Source of the DNA: Salvelinus alpinus
Lineage: Eukaryota; Chordata; Actinopteri; Salmoniformes; Salmonidae
Assembly: GCF_045679555.1 (NCBI RefSeq)
Contig: NC_092092.1
Span: 12,586,690 to 12,650,689 of the forward strand
DNA length: 64,000 bases
Direction: 5' to 3'
The notes under the pieces were generated by a model. The model was not told where the DNA came from and searched no databases. It saw only the letters and a list, made by a program, of their open reading frames with translations. A program made the translations under genes and the position numbers. Each line of letters begins with the position of its first letter. The first letter of the stretch is position 1. Shown in pieces: positions 1 to 12,169 of the stretch.

Positions 1-111
1 CAGCTCCTCCCATCAGTCCTTTCATCCATCTTCTAAACGATTGAACAATACATGTCAGTAATTAATAACTGATACAGTATATCAGGTTGTTAATTGAAAA
101 CAAACATCAAA

Positions 112-286
112 GGTATCCTAGCGGTTAAGAGCTTTGGGCCTGTAAGTGAAAGGTCGCTGGTTCGAATCCTCGAGCTGACTAGGTGAAACATCTGTCGATG
201 TGCCCTTGAGCAAGGCACCTAACTCTAGTTGCTCCTGTAAGTTGCTCTGGATAAGAGCATCTGCTGAATGACACAAATGTATCTGT
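112..286 (+). mobile_element. HpaI-type tRNA-derived SINE
   Basis: The head is tRNA-like: an A-box-like TAGCGGTTAAGAGC near 119 and a B box GGTTCGAATCC near 160. The body contains TGCCCTTGAGCAAGGCACCT, and the tail reads CTGGATAAGAGCATCTGCTG, which is typical of the salmonid HpaI SINE family. Family naming is from memory of the consensus. A reverse-oriented relative lies at 15304-15475. Confidence 0.85.
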
Positions 287-979
287 GTCTATATCTAGCT
301 AATGATTGAGTTACTACAATAACTCTGGGAGCAAAGGAAACAAATCCTACACATGAGCCCAGACAGCCTCATCATTCCTTCATGTCAGGTGCACAGGCCA
401 GTCATTAGCCTTAGTTCCCCTCATGGCAGCTTAATCCATGTCTGAAGCAAAATGTGTAACCGATGGTCTGTAACTATTTCATTTCAATCATTCAATCAGA
501 CTTCTTGCGGTCTCTGCGGTAGCCTTAAATACTGTTCATCGGTTTAACATCAGCGCAAGGGGATTTCTCCAAGAGGAAGGTGTTTAACATCAGCCCAAGG
601 AGGTTTCTCCAATGGGAGGGGTTAATGTAGAAGAGACTATAAGGAAGGAGTCATAAAACATGAAATCAATATCAAGTTGGCCTCTGTATTCCTGTGTGTC
701 CAATAATTAAGGTGTGTGGTAGGTTAACATGTCCATGTATCAGTTAGAAGAAAGGCCTGCCTTTTGGATATGTAGCCTTGGATACGTAGCCTTGGATATG
801 TAGTCTCGCTATATAACTGGTTTCATGACTGATTCAGTACTCATTTCTACTTTCTGGCAAACATGGTTATACTGAATTGTGTGTTTGTGTTTCTCCCTTG
901 ACCTGACCTCCTTCATTGACTGTAATAGAACAGATAAAGATTAATCACAACAAAGCATAGTGATAAGTTTGAGTATCCA
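287..979. other. No gene seen; unclassified intergenic sequence
   Basis: No coding signal. There is a short imperfect duplication (TTTAACATCAGC..AAGG..GGTTTCTCCAA) around 545-615 and a local repeat of GGATATGTAGCCTT around 767-805. Confidence 0.5.
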
Positions 980-1628
980 CTCAGTGTACAAAACATTGGG
1001 AACACCTTCCTAATATTGACTTACTTGTTACTTTTATCTCTAATTTTTATCCGTATTTTTTTGAATCTGCACTGTTGATTAGTAAGCATTTCACTGTAAC
1101 ACCTGTTGTATTTGGCGCATGTGACTAATAACATTTAATTTGACTTGCACCCCCTTTTGCCCTCAGAACAGCCTCAATTCATTGGGGCATGGACTCTATA
1201 ACGTGTCAAAAGCGTTCCACAGGGATGCTGGCCCATGTAGACTACATAGTTGTGTCAAGTTGGCTGGATGTCCTTTGGTTGGTGGACCATTCTTGATACA
1301 CATGGGAAACCGTTGAGCATGAAAAACCAAGCAGCGTTGCAGTTCTTGACACACAAAGCGGTGTGTCTGGCACCTACTACCATACCCCGTTCAAAGGCCC
1401 ATTCACCCTCTGAATGGCACACATACACAATCCATGTCTCAATTGTCTCACAGTGTAAACATCCTTCTTTAACCTGTCTCCTCCCCTTCATCTACACTGA
1501 TTGAAGTGGATTTAACATGAGTGACATAAATGTGACATAAATAAGGGATCATAGCTTTCACCTGGATTCACCTGGTCAGTCTATGTCATGGAAAGAGCAG
1601 GTGTTCGTAATGTTTTGTACACAGCGTA
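980..1628. mobile_element. Non-autonomous DNA transposon with terminal inverted repeats
   Basis: The ends are inverted repeats: TGTACAAAACATT at 985-997 and AATGTTTTGTACA at 1609-1621 match exactly, and the similarity extends to about 30 bp each side (AGGTGTTC... near 1600). No intact transposase is present; short ORFs inside have no recognisable domain. A LINE tail is inserted near the left end (1037-1143). The superfamily cannot be fixed by eye. Confidence 0.75.
1037..1143 (+). mobile_element. 5'-truncated LINE 3' tail nested in the DNA transposon
   Basis: Contains the tail motif GTAAGCATTTCACTGTAA followed by ACACCTGTTGTATTTGGCGC and ATGTGACTAATAACATTTAA, the same tail seen at 5380-5458, 13905-14022, 35050-35120 and 48640-48714. 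It interrupts the transposon, so it inserted later. Confidence 0.75.
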
Positions 1629-2690
1629 TTTTCAAACTCATATTTGGAAGGTTAAATTAACATAATTTATTAATCCATAGTTTTCATCCCTAGTTGAACA
1701 GTGGCAGAAACTTCACACAAATGAAATTACAAATTTCTATCCCTGTCACATATCACAATGTCTATCCATACTGTACTCCAGGTGTCAACTGAAGCACTAT
1801 ATAAACACCATTCCACTTAAGGTCCACCAGGAAAGGGGAACTTTTATTCCACAAGAGCAATCCATCAGAATGATAACACACCTGCTCCAGGATTTTATTT
1901 CCTTAATCAGTTTGGGATTGGGTTCACATTGGGTTTATGCTAATGTCTGCCCTTGTTAAGCGTTGTTTTCTTCTTTTGGAGATTGTTGTCTCACTCTCTT
2001 TTATGACTAATTGGATGACATTGCTCTACGGCAACCAGATGGGTCAGATCTATAGACTGTGTTCTCTCTCAAAGCCATTGCTGTTCTCTCTGTTTTCATT
2101 GATCCTGTCTATAGCCAATGACAGCCTATTTTGTTTTGAGGAAGGTAGTGCTAAACTTAAATAATGAGCAATTCTACAGTTACTCAGGTGGCCATTTGGA
2201 TGGTTTGTTGTTGGCAAGGCAACACATTTCACTTTCAGTAGCCAACAACCTTTGGCTCTTTACCGCTTTAGTGTATTTTTTGTTGACCAGTACCTGCTCT
2301 TGTACGCATCATATGAGGTAGTTCTTATATCTGTTGTTTTGCTACATCAAACTAACATCAAACATCCGGGTTTGATTCCTGGATAAGCCATATGCACATT
2401 GGTTTGAATGGAAGTATCCCCCAAATTATCATATTATTTGTAAGTACAGTAGACTGACCTAGTTTGCATCACCATCACTGCATATCGTCTTGCTGACTGC
2501 TATTCTTGTTTCTCCACACATTTGCACAAAACTCGACTCAGTCAATCTTTAATCAGCTGAAGCTGGGTATATTTTGTGGCGATGGAGTGGAAATAGTGTC
2601 TCTTTTGCAGAAAAAAAGCTTTGCACTCTACATTTTGCCAATAAAAATCACATGGGAGTGTGACATTGCTTCAGATTTGATTCATAAGTG
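1629..2690. other. No gene seen; unclassified intergenic sequence
   Basis: AT-rich sequence with only short ORFs (75 codons or fewer) and no recognised domain. Confidence 0.5.
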
Positions 2691-3150
2691 GGAGAATGGA
2701 GCTGGAGGGAATAGCAGCCGTTTTACGGGCTCCTAACCAACTCTATTTTGCGTGTTTTTTTTGTGCTGATCTTAACTTTTTGGATACATAATGTTTCTGC
2801 CATCGTTTCCTATGACCGAAAACAGCTTCTCGACGTCAGAACAACAATCACTAACTTCAACTTGGATGAGGATTTATACTTCAATGAGTCAGCAGCGAAG
2901 GACATACTGTACTGCTCATCCTGGACCCGGCCCAAATCACTGACACTCGAAGAAGGAAGAGGCGCCGTTATAGAGGCCGGCATGCGGGATACTTGACAAA
3001 ATTCCGTCTGCAAGTTGATATACTGCCTCTACCCTCTGTTCTAATGGCGAATGTGCAATCACTGGAGAATAAACTGGACGAGCTTCGTTAAAGACTATCG
3101 TATCAACGTGATCTAAAGAACTGTAATGTTTCTCCAGGACATGGCTGAAG

Positions 3151-3335
3151 ACCTAGGATAGGATAAAGTAATCCTTCTAACCCCCCCCTCCCCCTTAAAA
3201 GAGTTAGATGCACTATTGTAAAGTGGCTGTTCCACTGGATATCATAAGGTGAATGCACCAATTTGTAAGTCGCTCTGGATAAGAGCGTCTGCTAAATGAC
3301 TTAAATGTAAAATGTAAATGTAAATGAAGAAGGAC
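3151..3335 (+). mobile_element. SINE inserted in the LINE
   Basis: Shares about 170 bp with 44160-44338 in the TRIM gene: GTAATCCTTCTAACCCCCC, AGAGTTAGATGCACTATTGT, CACTGGATATCATAAGGTGA, and a tail CTCTGGATAAGAGCGTCTGC followed by AATGTAAATG repeats. LINE sequence resumes on its right side. Confidence 0.75.
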
Positions 3336-4918
3336 AGGGGAAATATAAATACACTGCATATCTAGCAGTTTTTTCTATACATCAGCAGGACAGAAAGGCA
3401 GTGTCGGGGTAAACTGAAGGAGGGTGGTGTGTGTCACTTTGTCAACAACAGCTGGTGCACAATCTCTAATATTAAGGAAGTCTCGAGGTTCTGCTCGCCT
3501 GAGTTAGAATACCTCATGATAAGCTGTAGACCATACTATTTACCAAGAGAATTTTCATCTATATTTCGTAAATGGCTATTTACCACCAAAAACCAATGCT
3601 GGCACTAAGACCTTACTCAACGAGCTGTATAGGGCCATAAGCAAACTAGAAAATGCTCACACAGAGGCGACGCTCCTAGTGGCCGGTGATTTTAATGCAT
3701 GAACACTGAAATCTGTTTTACCTAATTTCTGCCAGAATGTCACCTGTGCAACTAGAGGCAAAAAAACTTGATCACTTTTACTCCACACACACGAACTCAT
3801 ACAAAGCTCTCTCTCGCCCTCCATTTGGCAAATCTGACCATAACTCTATCCTCCTGATTCCTGCTTACAATCATAAACTCAAAACAGGAAGTATCAGTGA
3901 AGTGCTCGGTATGGAAGTGGTCAGATGAAGCGGATGCTAAGCTACAGGACTGTTTCGCTAGCACAGACTGGAAAATGTTCTGGGATTCATCCGATGGCTT
4001 TGAGGAATTTAACACATCAGTCACTGGCTTCATTAATATTTCGTCCCCACAGTGACCGTACATACATATCCCAAACAGAAAACATGGATTACAGGCAACA
4101 TCCGCACTGAGCACAAGTCTAGAGCTGCCACTTTCAAGGAGCGGGACACTAATAACTAACTCCAAACACCATTACGTTTTTAGATGACACAACGGGGGTA
4201 GGTCTGGTCACCGATGACGATGAGAAAGCCTATAGGAAGGAGGTCAGGGACCTGGCAGTGTGGTGCCAGGACAACAACCTCCCCCTCCACGTCAGCAAAA
4301 CAAAGGAGCTGATCGTGGACTACAGTAAATGAGGGCCGAGCACGCTCCCATTCACATCGACAGGGCTGTAGTGGAGCAGGTCGAGAGCTTTAAGTTCCAC
4401 GGTGTCCACATCACTAAGAACCTATCATGGTCCAAACACACCAACACAGTGAAGAGGGCACAACAACGCATCTTCCCCCTCAGGAGACTGAAAATATTTG
4501 GCATGGGATCTCAGATCCTCAAAAGGTTCTACAGCTGCACCACTGAGAGCATCTTGACTGGATGCATCACCACTTGGTGTGACAACTGCTTGGCATTGGA
4601 CCGCAAGGCGCTACAGAGGGTAGTGCGTACTGCCCAGTACATCACTGGGGCCGAGCTCCCTGTCATCCAGGACCTCTATACCAGGCGGTGTCAGAGGAAG
4701 GCCCTAAAAATTGTCAAAGACTCCAGCCACCCAAGTCATAGACTGTTCTTTCTGATCCCGCATGGCTAGCGGAACCAGGTCTGGGACCAAAAGGCTCCTG
4801 AACAGCTTATAACCCCAAGCCATAAGACTACTGAACAGTAGCTACCTGGAATATTTACATTGACCCCCTTTTTTTAACTGACTCTCTTGCACTGGCTCTG
4901 TGCACACTCACTGGACTC

Positions 4919-5063
<145 letters not shown>

Positions 5064-5716
5064 CATATGCTCACACACACAATGCACACACAAACATGCG
5101 TATTGACGCCACACACACACAGACGCACTTTCACACTCTTCACATACGTGGCTGCTACTCTATTTATTATCTATCCTGATTGACTAGTCACTTTTAACCC
5201 AACCTGTACCTATTACATAAAGTACCTCAATCACTTCAACTACCTCGTACCCCTGCACATTAACTCGCTATTGGTACTCCTTGTATATAGCCTCGTTATT
5301 GTTATTTTATTGTGTTACTATTTCCTTTATTTTGTAAACTTTTATTACTTTTTAACTCTGCATTGTTGGGAAAGGGCTTGAAAGTAAGCATTTCACGGTA
5401 AAGTCTACACCTGTTGTATTCAGAGCATTTGAGAAATACAATTATTTGATTTTGATTTGAATAATGAAAATATTGTATGTCAGATGGCATTTATATTCCG
5501 TGCAAAAAGTGTCACCTCTGGAAATGGGCACTTTAAAGACCCAGCTTTGGGAGCATTTGTGAGGTTTCACCTAAAGGTTAGTAAAGACAGCCAGCATACT
5601 CTGAACAAAGCTGCTTTCATCAACTGTTCTGACATTGCAATTATTATTCTATACCAATTCACTTCAAGGACCAAATGTAGAGGGAAAATAAAATAGGCCT
5701 ACAACAAACTTTGTGT

Positions 5717-6745
5717 GTTGGTGACTGATGTCTGCTGCTGTATGTCTCCCCTCTTGGTCACCCATCCCCACAGCCTTGGTGACTGATGTCTGCTGCTGTA
5801 TGTCTCCCCTCTTGGTCACCCATCCCCACAGCCTTGGTGACTGATGTCTGCTGCTGTATGTCTCCCCTCTTGGTCACCCATCCCCACAGCCTTGGTGACT
5901 GATGTCTGCTGCTGTATGTCTCCCCTCTTGGCCACCCATCCCCACAGCCTTGGTGACTGATGTCTGCTGCTGTATGTCTCCCCTCTTGGTCACCCATCCC
6001 CACAGCCTTGGTGACTGATGTCTGCTGCTGTATGTCTCCCCTCTTGGTCACCCATCCCCACAGCCTTGGTGACTGATGTCTGCTGCTGTATGTCTCCCCT
6101 CTTGGTCACCCATCCCCACAGCCTTGGTGACTGATGTATGCTGCTGTATGTCTCCCCTCTTGGCCACCCATCCCCACAGCCTTGGTGACTGATGTCTGCT
6201 GCTGTATGTCTCCCCTCTTGGCCACCCATCCCCACAGCCTTGGTGACTGATGTCTGCTGCTGTATGTCTCCCCTCTTGGCCACCCATCCCCACAGCCTTG
6301 GTGACTGATGTCTACTGCTGTATGTCTCCCCTCTTGGTCACCCATCCCCACAGCCTTGGTGACTGATGTCTGCTGCTGTATGTCTCCCCTCTTGGTCACC
6401 CATCCCCACAGCCTTGGTGACTGATGTCTACTGCTGTATGTCTCCCCTCTTGGTCACCCATCCCCACAGCCTTGGTGACTGATGTCTGCTGCTGTATGTC
6501 TCCCCTCTTGGCCACCCATCCCCACAGCCTTGGTGACTGATGTCTACTGCTGTATGTCTCCCCTCTTGGCCACCCATCCCCACAGCCTTGGTGACTGATG
6601 TCTGCTGCTGTATGTCTCCCCTCTTGGTCACCCATCCCCACAGCCTTGGTGACTGATGTCTGCTGCTGTATGTCTCCCCTCTTGGCCACCCATCCCCACA
6701 GCCTTGGTGACTGATGTCTGCTCCTGTCTGTCTCTCCTGTCAGCC
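5717..6745. repeat. 58-bp minisatellite, about 18 copies
   Basis: The unit begins TTGGTGACTGATGTCTGCTG and runs to ATCCCCACAGCC. The spacing is exactly 58 bp. Units differ at a few fixed sites (TTGGTCACC/TTGGCCACC; TCTGCTG/TCTACTG; one TATGCTG). The final unit is degenerate (6718-6745). Since 58 is not a multiple of 3, the minus-strand ORFs are repeat artefacts. Confidence 0.97.
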
Positions 6746-6759
6746 ACCCATCGGCACCC

Positions 6760-8308
6760 CCCTAATAACTGATGCCTATCTTTCCCTAGCTACGGTCTTC
6801 AAGGCACTTGGCACCCGTTCTCCAGACTGTGATATCAACCACTGCTGTTACTGGTCCCCAGGTCATGGCAGCTGTGCAGAGCCAAAATAAAGAATATAAA
6901 TAAATAAAGGCTTTCATTGTTGTTCCACCTGGCCAGATCATGGGGAAAATAAAGGTGCATATGTAAGCAGAGAGAGCGGGCCCCAGACTGCTGTAGGTTA
7001 TCAGTAATCTCACTGAAAGCATGGCCTGCGGTGGTGGAAGAGCTAAGCACAGTGTTTTTGTGATAACGTACCTACCTCTATCCCTTCAGGGGCTGCCATA
7101 TCATAACCATCATCTCTTTGAGTTACTGTTTAAATTACAGTCTGATGTCTTGCCAGGGAAGGCTGAGAACTTTTGTGAGTCACTGTTTATCTCCCAACTT
7201 GAAACTGTTTAACTGTAGGTTACTCAGTCAGAACAACTATTACAATGGATTGGCAGCATGTGCATTCTGCATTCATATTTGCATTTTCTGTGTATGGTGA
7301 TATAATTGGGAAGTTGAAAGTAATATGCAAATGTTGTTTTGAATGTGTACTGCATTCGTTGATGTTCTGCTGCACACGTTTCATCATATTGATAAGATTT
7401 GAAATAAAATGTATATGTTTTGATCAGAAGTAAAGAAGAAATGCTGGATTTGAAACAAAAGGTCCTTTAGATAATTATTATTCATTGTTTCATTAAAAGG
7501 TATCTTTTTATAGCATAAAAAACATTCACAAGGATTTTTTTCTGCAGTGTGATAAACGCTTAGAGGCAGGATTTTTAAGACTTGTCAGCTCATACAGCTT
7601 TTGATCAAATATACATGAATCTCAGATCCATAATTTCACATTTGATCTTGGCTAGTAAGAGATTGAAATTGAAATGCCCTAAAGCACTGTCCAACAATTA
7701 TATTGGACTGTAATTGCAGCCGTATTGCCAGAAAATGTGAATAGATTATAGCCACATCTTCTGGAAATAAACATAAGTCCTGCAGCAGAACTATTCTGCT
7801 TGTATCATACTTAGACAACTCTCAAGGAAACTTTTTTTTTAATGGGATCATTCAATCACCCAAATATGTTTATTTTTGTCCTACCTTGGATGTCTTCTAT
7901 TGGCCAAAAGTGACAGGAACTGTGATAAGCATGTATTACTTTGGTACCCCATAAGTAGGCTGTGTCTAGGTTAATGTAAATGTTTTAAATAAAAATCTTC
8001 ATTTTAGCATAGACGCACAACACACAATCAATTATTTTGTATTCCTTTGTAAACAAATCTGTCTCCATGGTGTCTTAATGTTTTATAATGAACCACCGCC
8101 CCATTGAGTGTTGCCTCAATTCGTATTTTGTCCTGGTTGATCTGGAGGCATGGAGTCAGACTAGTGTAAACTTGAGAACATCTTCTAAGAACACATCTGA
8201 TAGGGAATATGGATCAACGCAAAAGCAAAGTCAGAGATAAACTTACTGTACATTATTTCACAAAGAATAACGAGATTACACTGCGGGATTCATAAGTGGG
8301 TCAAAAAC
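6760..8308. other. No gene seen; unclassified sequence
   Basis: AT-rich. There are clustered AATAAA hexamers around 6885-6905 (AAAATAAAGAATATAAATAAATAAA), which would suit a 3' end, but no upstream coding exon can be supported. Other ORFs are 78 codons or fewer with no recognised domain. Confidence 0.45.
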
Positions 8309-8313
8309 AACAC

Positions 8314-8914
8314 TGTTACGGCTGTCGTCTTCCTCCTCCTCCTCGGACGAGGAGAGGAGAGAAGGATCGGTGGACCAATACGCAGCGAGGTAATTAGACA
8401 TAAATGATATTTATTGAAACACGAAGACGAAATACGGAAACACTTGGAAATTACAAAATAACAAACACGACGTAGACAGACCTGAACATGGAACTTACAT
8501 AACTACACGCAGAACTCACGAACAGGAACAGACTACATCAAACGAACGAACAGCCAAGACAGTCCCGTGTGGTGCACAGACACAGACACAGACACAGACA
8601 CAGACACAGACACAGACACAGACACAGACACAGACACAGACACAGACACAGACACAGACACAGACACAGACACAGACACAGACACAGACACGAAAGACAC
8701 AGGAGACAATCACCCACAAACAAACATTGAGAACAACCTACCTTAATATGACTCTCAATCAGAGGAAATGCCAAACACCTGCCTCTAATTGAGAGCCATA
8801 CCAGGCAACCCTTTAACCCAACATAGAAACACAACACATAGAAATGCCCACCCCGCTCACGCCCTGACCAATAAACACATACAAAACAAGAGAAAACAGG
8901 TCAGGAACGTGACA
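8314..8914 (-). mobile_element. Solo LTR (family A) with 5-bp target duplication
   Basis: On the plus strand it runs from TGTTACGG to AACGTGACA, i.e. TG...CA ends, and is flanked by AACAC at 8309-8313 and again at 8915-8919. It matches the LTRs at 54232-54692, 58671-59023 and 61861-62352. The minus strand holds the start of the family ORF (acidic serine/glutamate run). A (CACAGA)n expansion at about 8577-8692 lengthens it to 601 bp. TG..CA ends and a 5-bp duplication fit an LTR retrotransposon reduced by LTR-LTR recombination. Confidence 0.9.
8577..8692. repeat. (CACAGA)n hexanucleotide microsatellite inside the solo LTR
   Basis: About 19 tandem ACAGAC units. The other LTR copies have only one or two (CAGACACAGACACGG near 62127), so the expansion arose in this copy. 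Confidence 0.95.
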
Positions 8915-8919
8915 AACAC

Positions 8920-11900
8920 CATTTTTATGTTAGAAAGAGTTGTACACTATTCTGTCTTTCTAGGCCGTTTTCCACATTGGACCCAACCGAAAATCACCGA
9001 GAATAATTTGTCAATGTGGTATTTTTTCTTATAGTCTTTGTTCTGTAGGCGGGCAACTCTATGGTAACGGAATTGCGCTGAGAATGTATGCCAAATAAAA
9101 ACCATTGATTTCAAACTTTAACAAACCGTGGAACTCTATGCACAAGGACTAAGTTTAACAATTTACATTGAACAGTCTACAAAACACATTTACTGGAAGA
9201 ACTGTGCAGATGCTAAGTTTGGTAACAGAATTTTTGTAAAATCGCCCTCAGTTTTTTATGTGTCGACGTTTTCCCCAAACTCTTAAATATTTGTAGAATC
9301 CTTTGCGTCTAGGGAGGGTTCTTCCCAGGGAAACCTTATCTTTTCATGTCTTCCGAGAGGGAGATTATCAGAAAACCCACTAGATTGTAGCTTGGGCTAA
9401 CCATAATTGGAACATTGATAGTTGGGGCTTTGTGGTCCTTGCCCCAATGTCTTTCTTATCAAGGGTGGTGTGAAATGATTAAATATCTGCTCCGAATTAA
9501 AATTCAACGATGTCTGCAGAAGGAACAGCTACATGTCAGCTATGACATGACACATTGACTTTTTGATCCATTTTGGTTATTGAACTACAGTAAGTGAAGT
9601 TGATTTACACCCGGTAACGGAATTTCATCATTGGTCCCTTATCTGCACTACACATACGTAAGTGTCTAATTATGCATATGAAATGTTATTCCCTTCATGG
9701 TGGTATATCCTAATTATGTACACAAAGGTATAAATATTCAATATCCTCCTTTGCATATTTGAGTATTATTCTACACACGGGCTATTATTTGAATGCTCTC
9801 TGCCCCCAAACAAGACCCAATTTGGTTGGTCTGGACCGGACTAAATCTGAACCAGTCATAGACGTATATGTTTCACAAGTTTGGTCGTCAAAGTAAAGCA
9901 CAGTATATCTCAGTAGAGTACAGTACAGCATAGCACAGAACACTAGAGTAGAGTTCAGGAGAGTACAGTAAAGTAGAATATAGTACAGTACAATACAGTA
10001 AATTATAGTGTACTCAACTCTGGTGTGCTCTCTGTGTACTGCACTGAACTCTACAGTAAATCCAACTGTGGTGTGTGATTACTATGATTTCCCATTGAAG
10101 CCAATTCAATTGAAGAAATTCCGTTACTGTTTTTTGGGGGGAAATTCAGTAATGGAATTTCTAGTTTTAATCCTTTCATAATTCAAAAACGAAATTGATA
10201 TCAGTAAAAACACTAACGGAATTTCAAGGCACAAGGCAATGTTTACAGAAGGCAGAACATTTTATCAAAAAACGACATATAAGTGTTGATGTTAGTTGGC
10301 AGGGGTCTTGACTTCAACATTGTGTTTTGATGTATTTCTAGTAACTTTTAAGCCTTTTTCCTGGTAGATGTTTTCCTGTTTGACAGGAAATAAATGCCTT
10401 TGGTTATTCCACTTTTTTTTTAAAATAGACTCTTTGCTTGCATGTGACACCCAAATTGACATGCTCCTATGAAATTTACATGTTGGTGCTCACAGGTCTT
10501 TTTACGTGGAAATGACCAGGCCTAAACATTCACTGCCACATCAATATCTATCAAATGATAGTCTTATGTTTCTCAGATATGGATGAACTTGGGATTTCAT
10601 GTTCTCATGTTATTTGAAACACAATTCAAATAGGCCACACTTTAATGTGCAAAGTAGGCCTACAACATTTGATTGAGTTTAGTATATCTCATGAGGAATT
10701 CCCTTCAAACTCTTGCTAATGCCATGTTATTACATTTGCTGTAAATGAAGCATCCAACATGTTAATGGTAAACGACATGATGAATATTCAATATTCAACC
10801 TGTCACTCAGTGTAAAATTCATAGCTACTGGTAGATAGATTGAAAGAGGAAATTAAACATACACCCACCTCAGAATTACCCAGCTGCTGCGCCAGGAAAT
10901 TGCATTGCATTTAGATTGTCTCTATATTGGGTTATTTGTTTGTATTTTGTTATGGTACTGAATCCAATGATGGTAAGCCTTGCAGCGCTTTGTTTCACCA
11001 ATACAATTTCTTTGCATATGATGCCCTCCAATGGCCAGATACTGTCATTGAAGTAGGCCTACTTTATAAGTTCAGAAAAGCAGTTCATCTTCAATCTATT
11101 GCATCACATAAAGCAACCAAAAACAGTGCGAAAGAAACTGAATGAAAGAGAAAAGTTAGCTGCATGTATGAAATAACACGGGTGTAAAAACTAATCAGGG
11201 TTGTGGTGACTTGTATTGACTGCAGTTAAAATAATCTGGTGGTGAATTTGCTGGTGGTTTGGGTGTGGGCTATTGTGGTGATGTATCGAAAATAATACAG
11301 GAGGAGAGGAGGCACAGCTTTAAGGGATATTGTCGGTTTATTTGATAGGAATGGCAGGGGTGATTATAAAGATATGTTGGATGTTCTGGATGATTGATCT
11401 AAGATCAAGGGAAAGTACATACAGTATATGGTAGTCATAAACTATTACAAACTGGGTGGTTTGGGTCCTGGATGCTGATTGGCTGAAACTGGATTTGATT
11501 CGTGTATATCAGACAATATATGTCGGGTTTGATGCAAAACTACTTGTTTACTGTTCAATTTTTGTTTGTAACTAACCACTTTATAATAGTAACAAGACAC
11601 CTCAGGGTTTGTGGTATACCTAAGGGGTTTGTGGTATATGGCCAACATGGTCTGCATTTGATCAGACGTGTGTATATATCAGACATTATACTATGGCATT
11701 GTTGAATGCACTTTTCTGATTGCCTTGAAGGGCATTCTAAAGTGTGCATTATTTCCCTATAATGCACAGTATATTTGCACGGTTGAATTCAATGTTTAAT
11801 TTTTACATGTTTTGTTTGAGCTGCTTTTGAAAGCAAAAGTTTAATAGAAAACAGTATTGGTATTGTTAGGACTGATGGTTTGGTTAGCTAAACTAGCAAG

Positions 11901-12169
11901 TCTGTTTGTTTGGTTACCACGGCAACTACTGTAGCTATCTACTAAACTTGCTAGCTACTTCAGTGGATGTTGAACACATTTCTTCCGGCAAATGAACACA
12001 TTTCTAGTGGCAAATGTGTTAAATTATAGACACGGTATAAAAGGGATAATCAACTCGGGTCAATGCGTTCTTTGGAAAAGAACGCAACTCCTTGGAAGGT
12101 CAAACATACCTTCTGTGTCGTTCATTATTTTCCATAGAATGCATAGTCCCTAGTTGATTATCACTTACA
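8920..12169. other. No gene seen; contains degenerate short repeats
   Basis: Holds six near-copies of a GTAACGGAATTTC motif between 9062 and 10226 and a degenerate AGTACAGT-type tract at 9897-10010. Around 11505-11565 a sequence (GATGCAAAACTACTTGTTTACT) recurs at 13300-13340 on the far side of the Tc1 element. ORFs are short and unrecognised. Confidence 0.5.

Noticed and set aside
5758-6689. Set of overlapping 97-codon minus-strand ORFs
   Set aside because: Produced by the 58-bp minisatellite; all frames open in turn because the unit lacks stops.
6885-6905. 3' end of an upstream gene (clustered AATAAA)
   Set aside because: No coding exon can be found upstream; AT-rich sequence makes the hexamers likely by chance.
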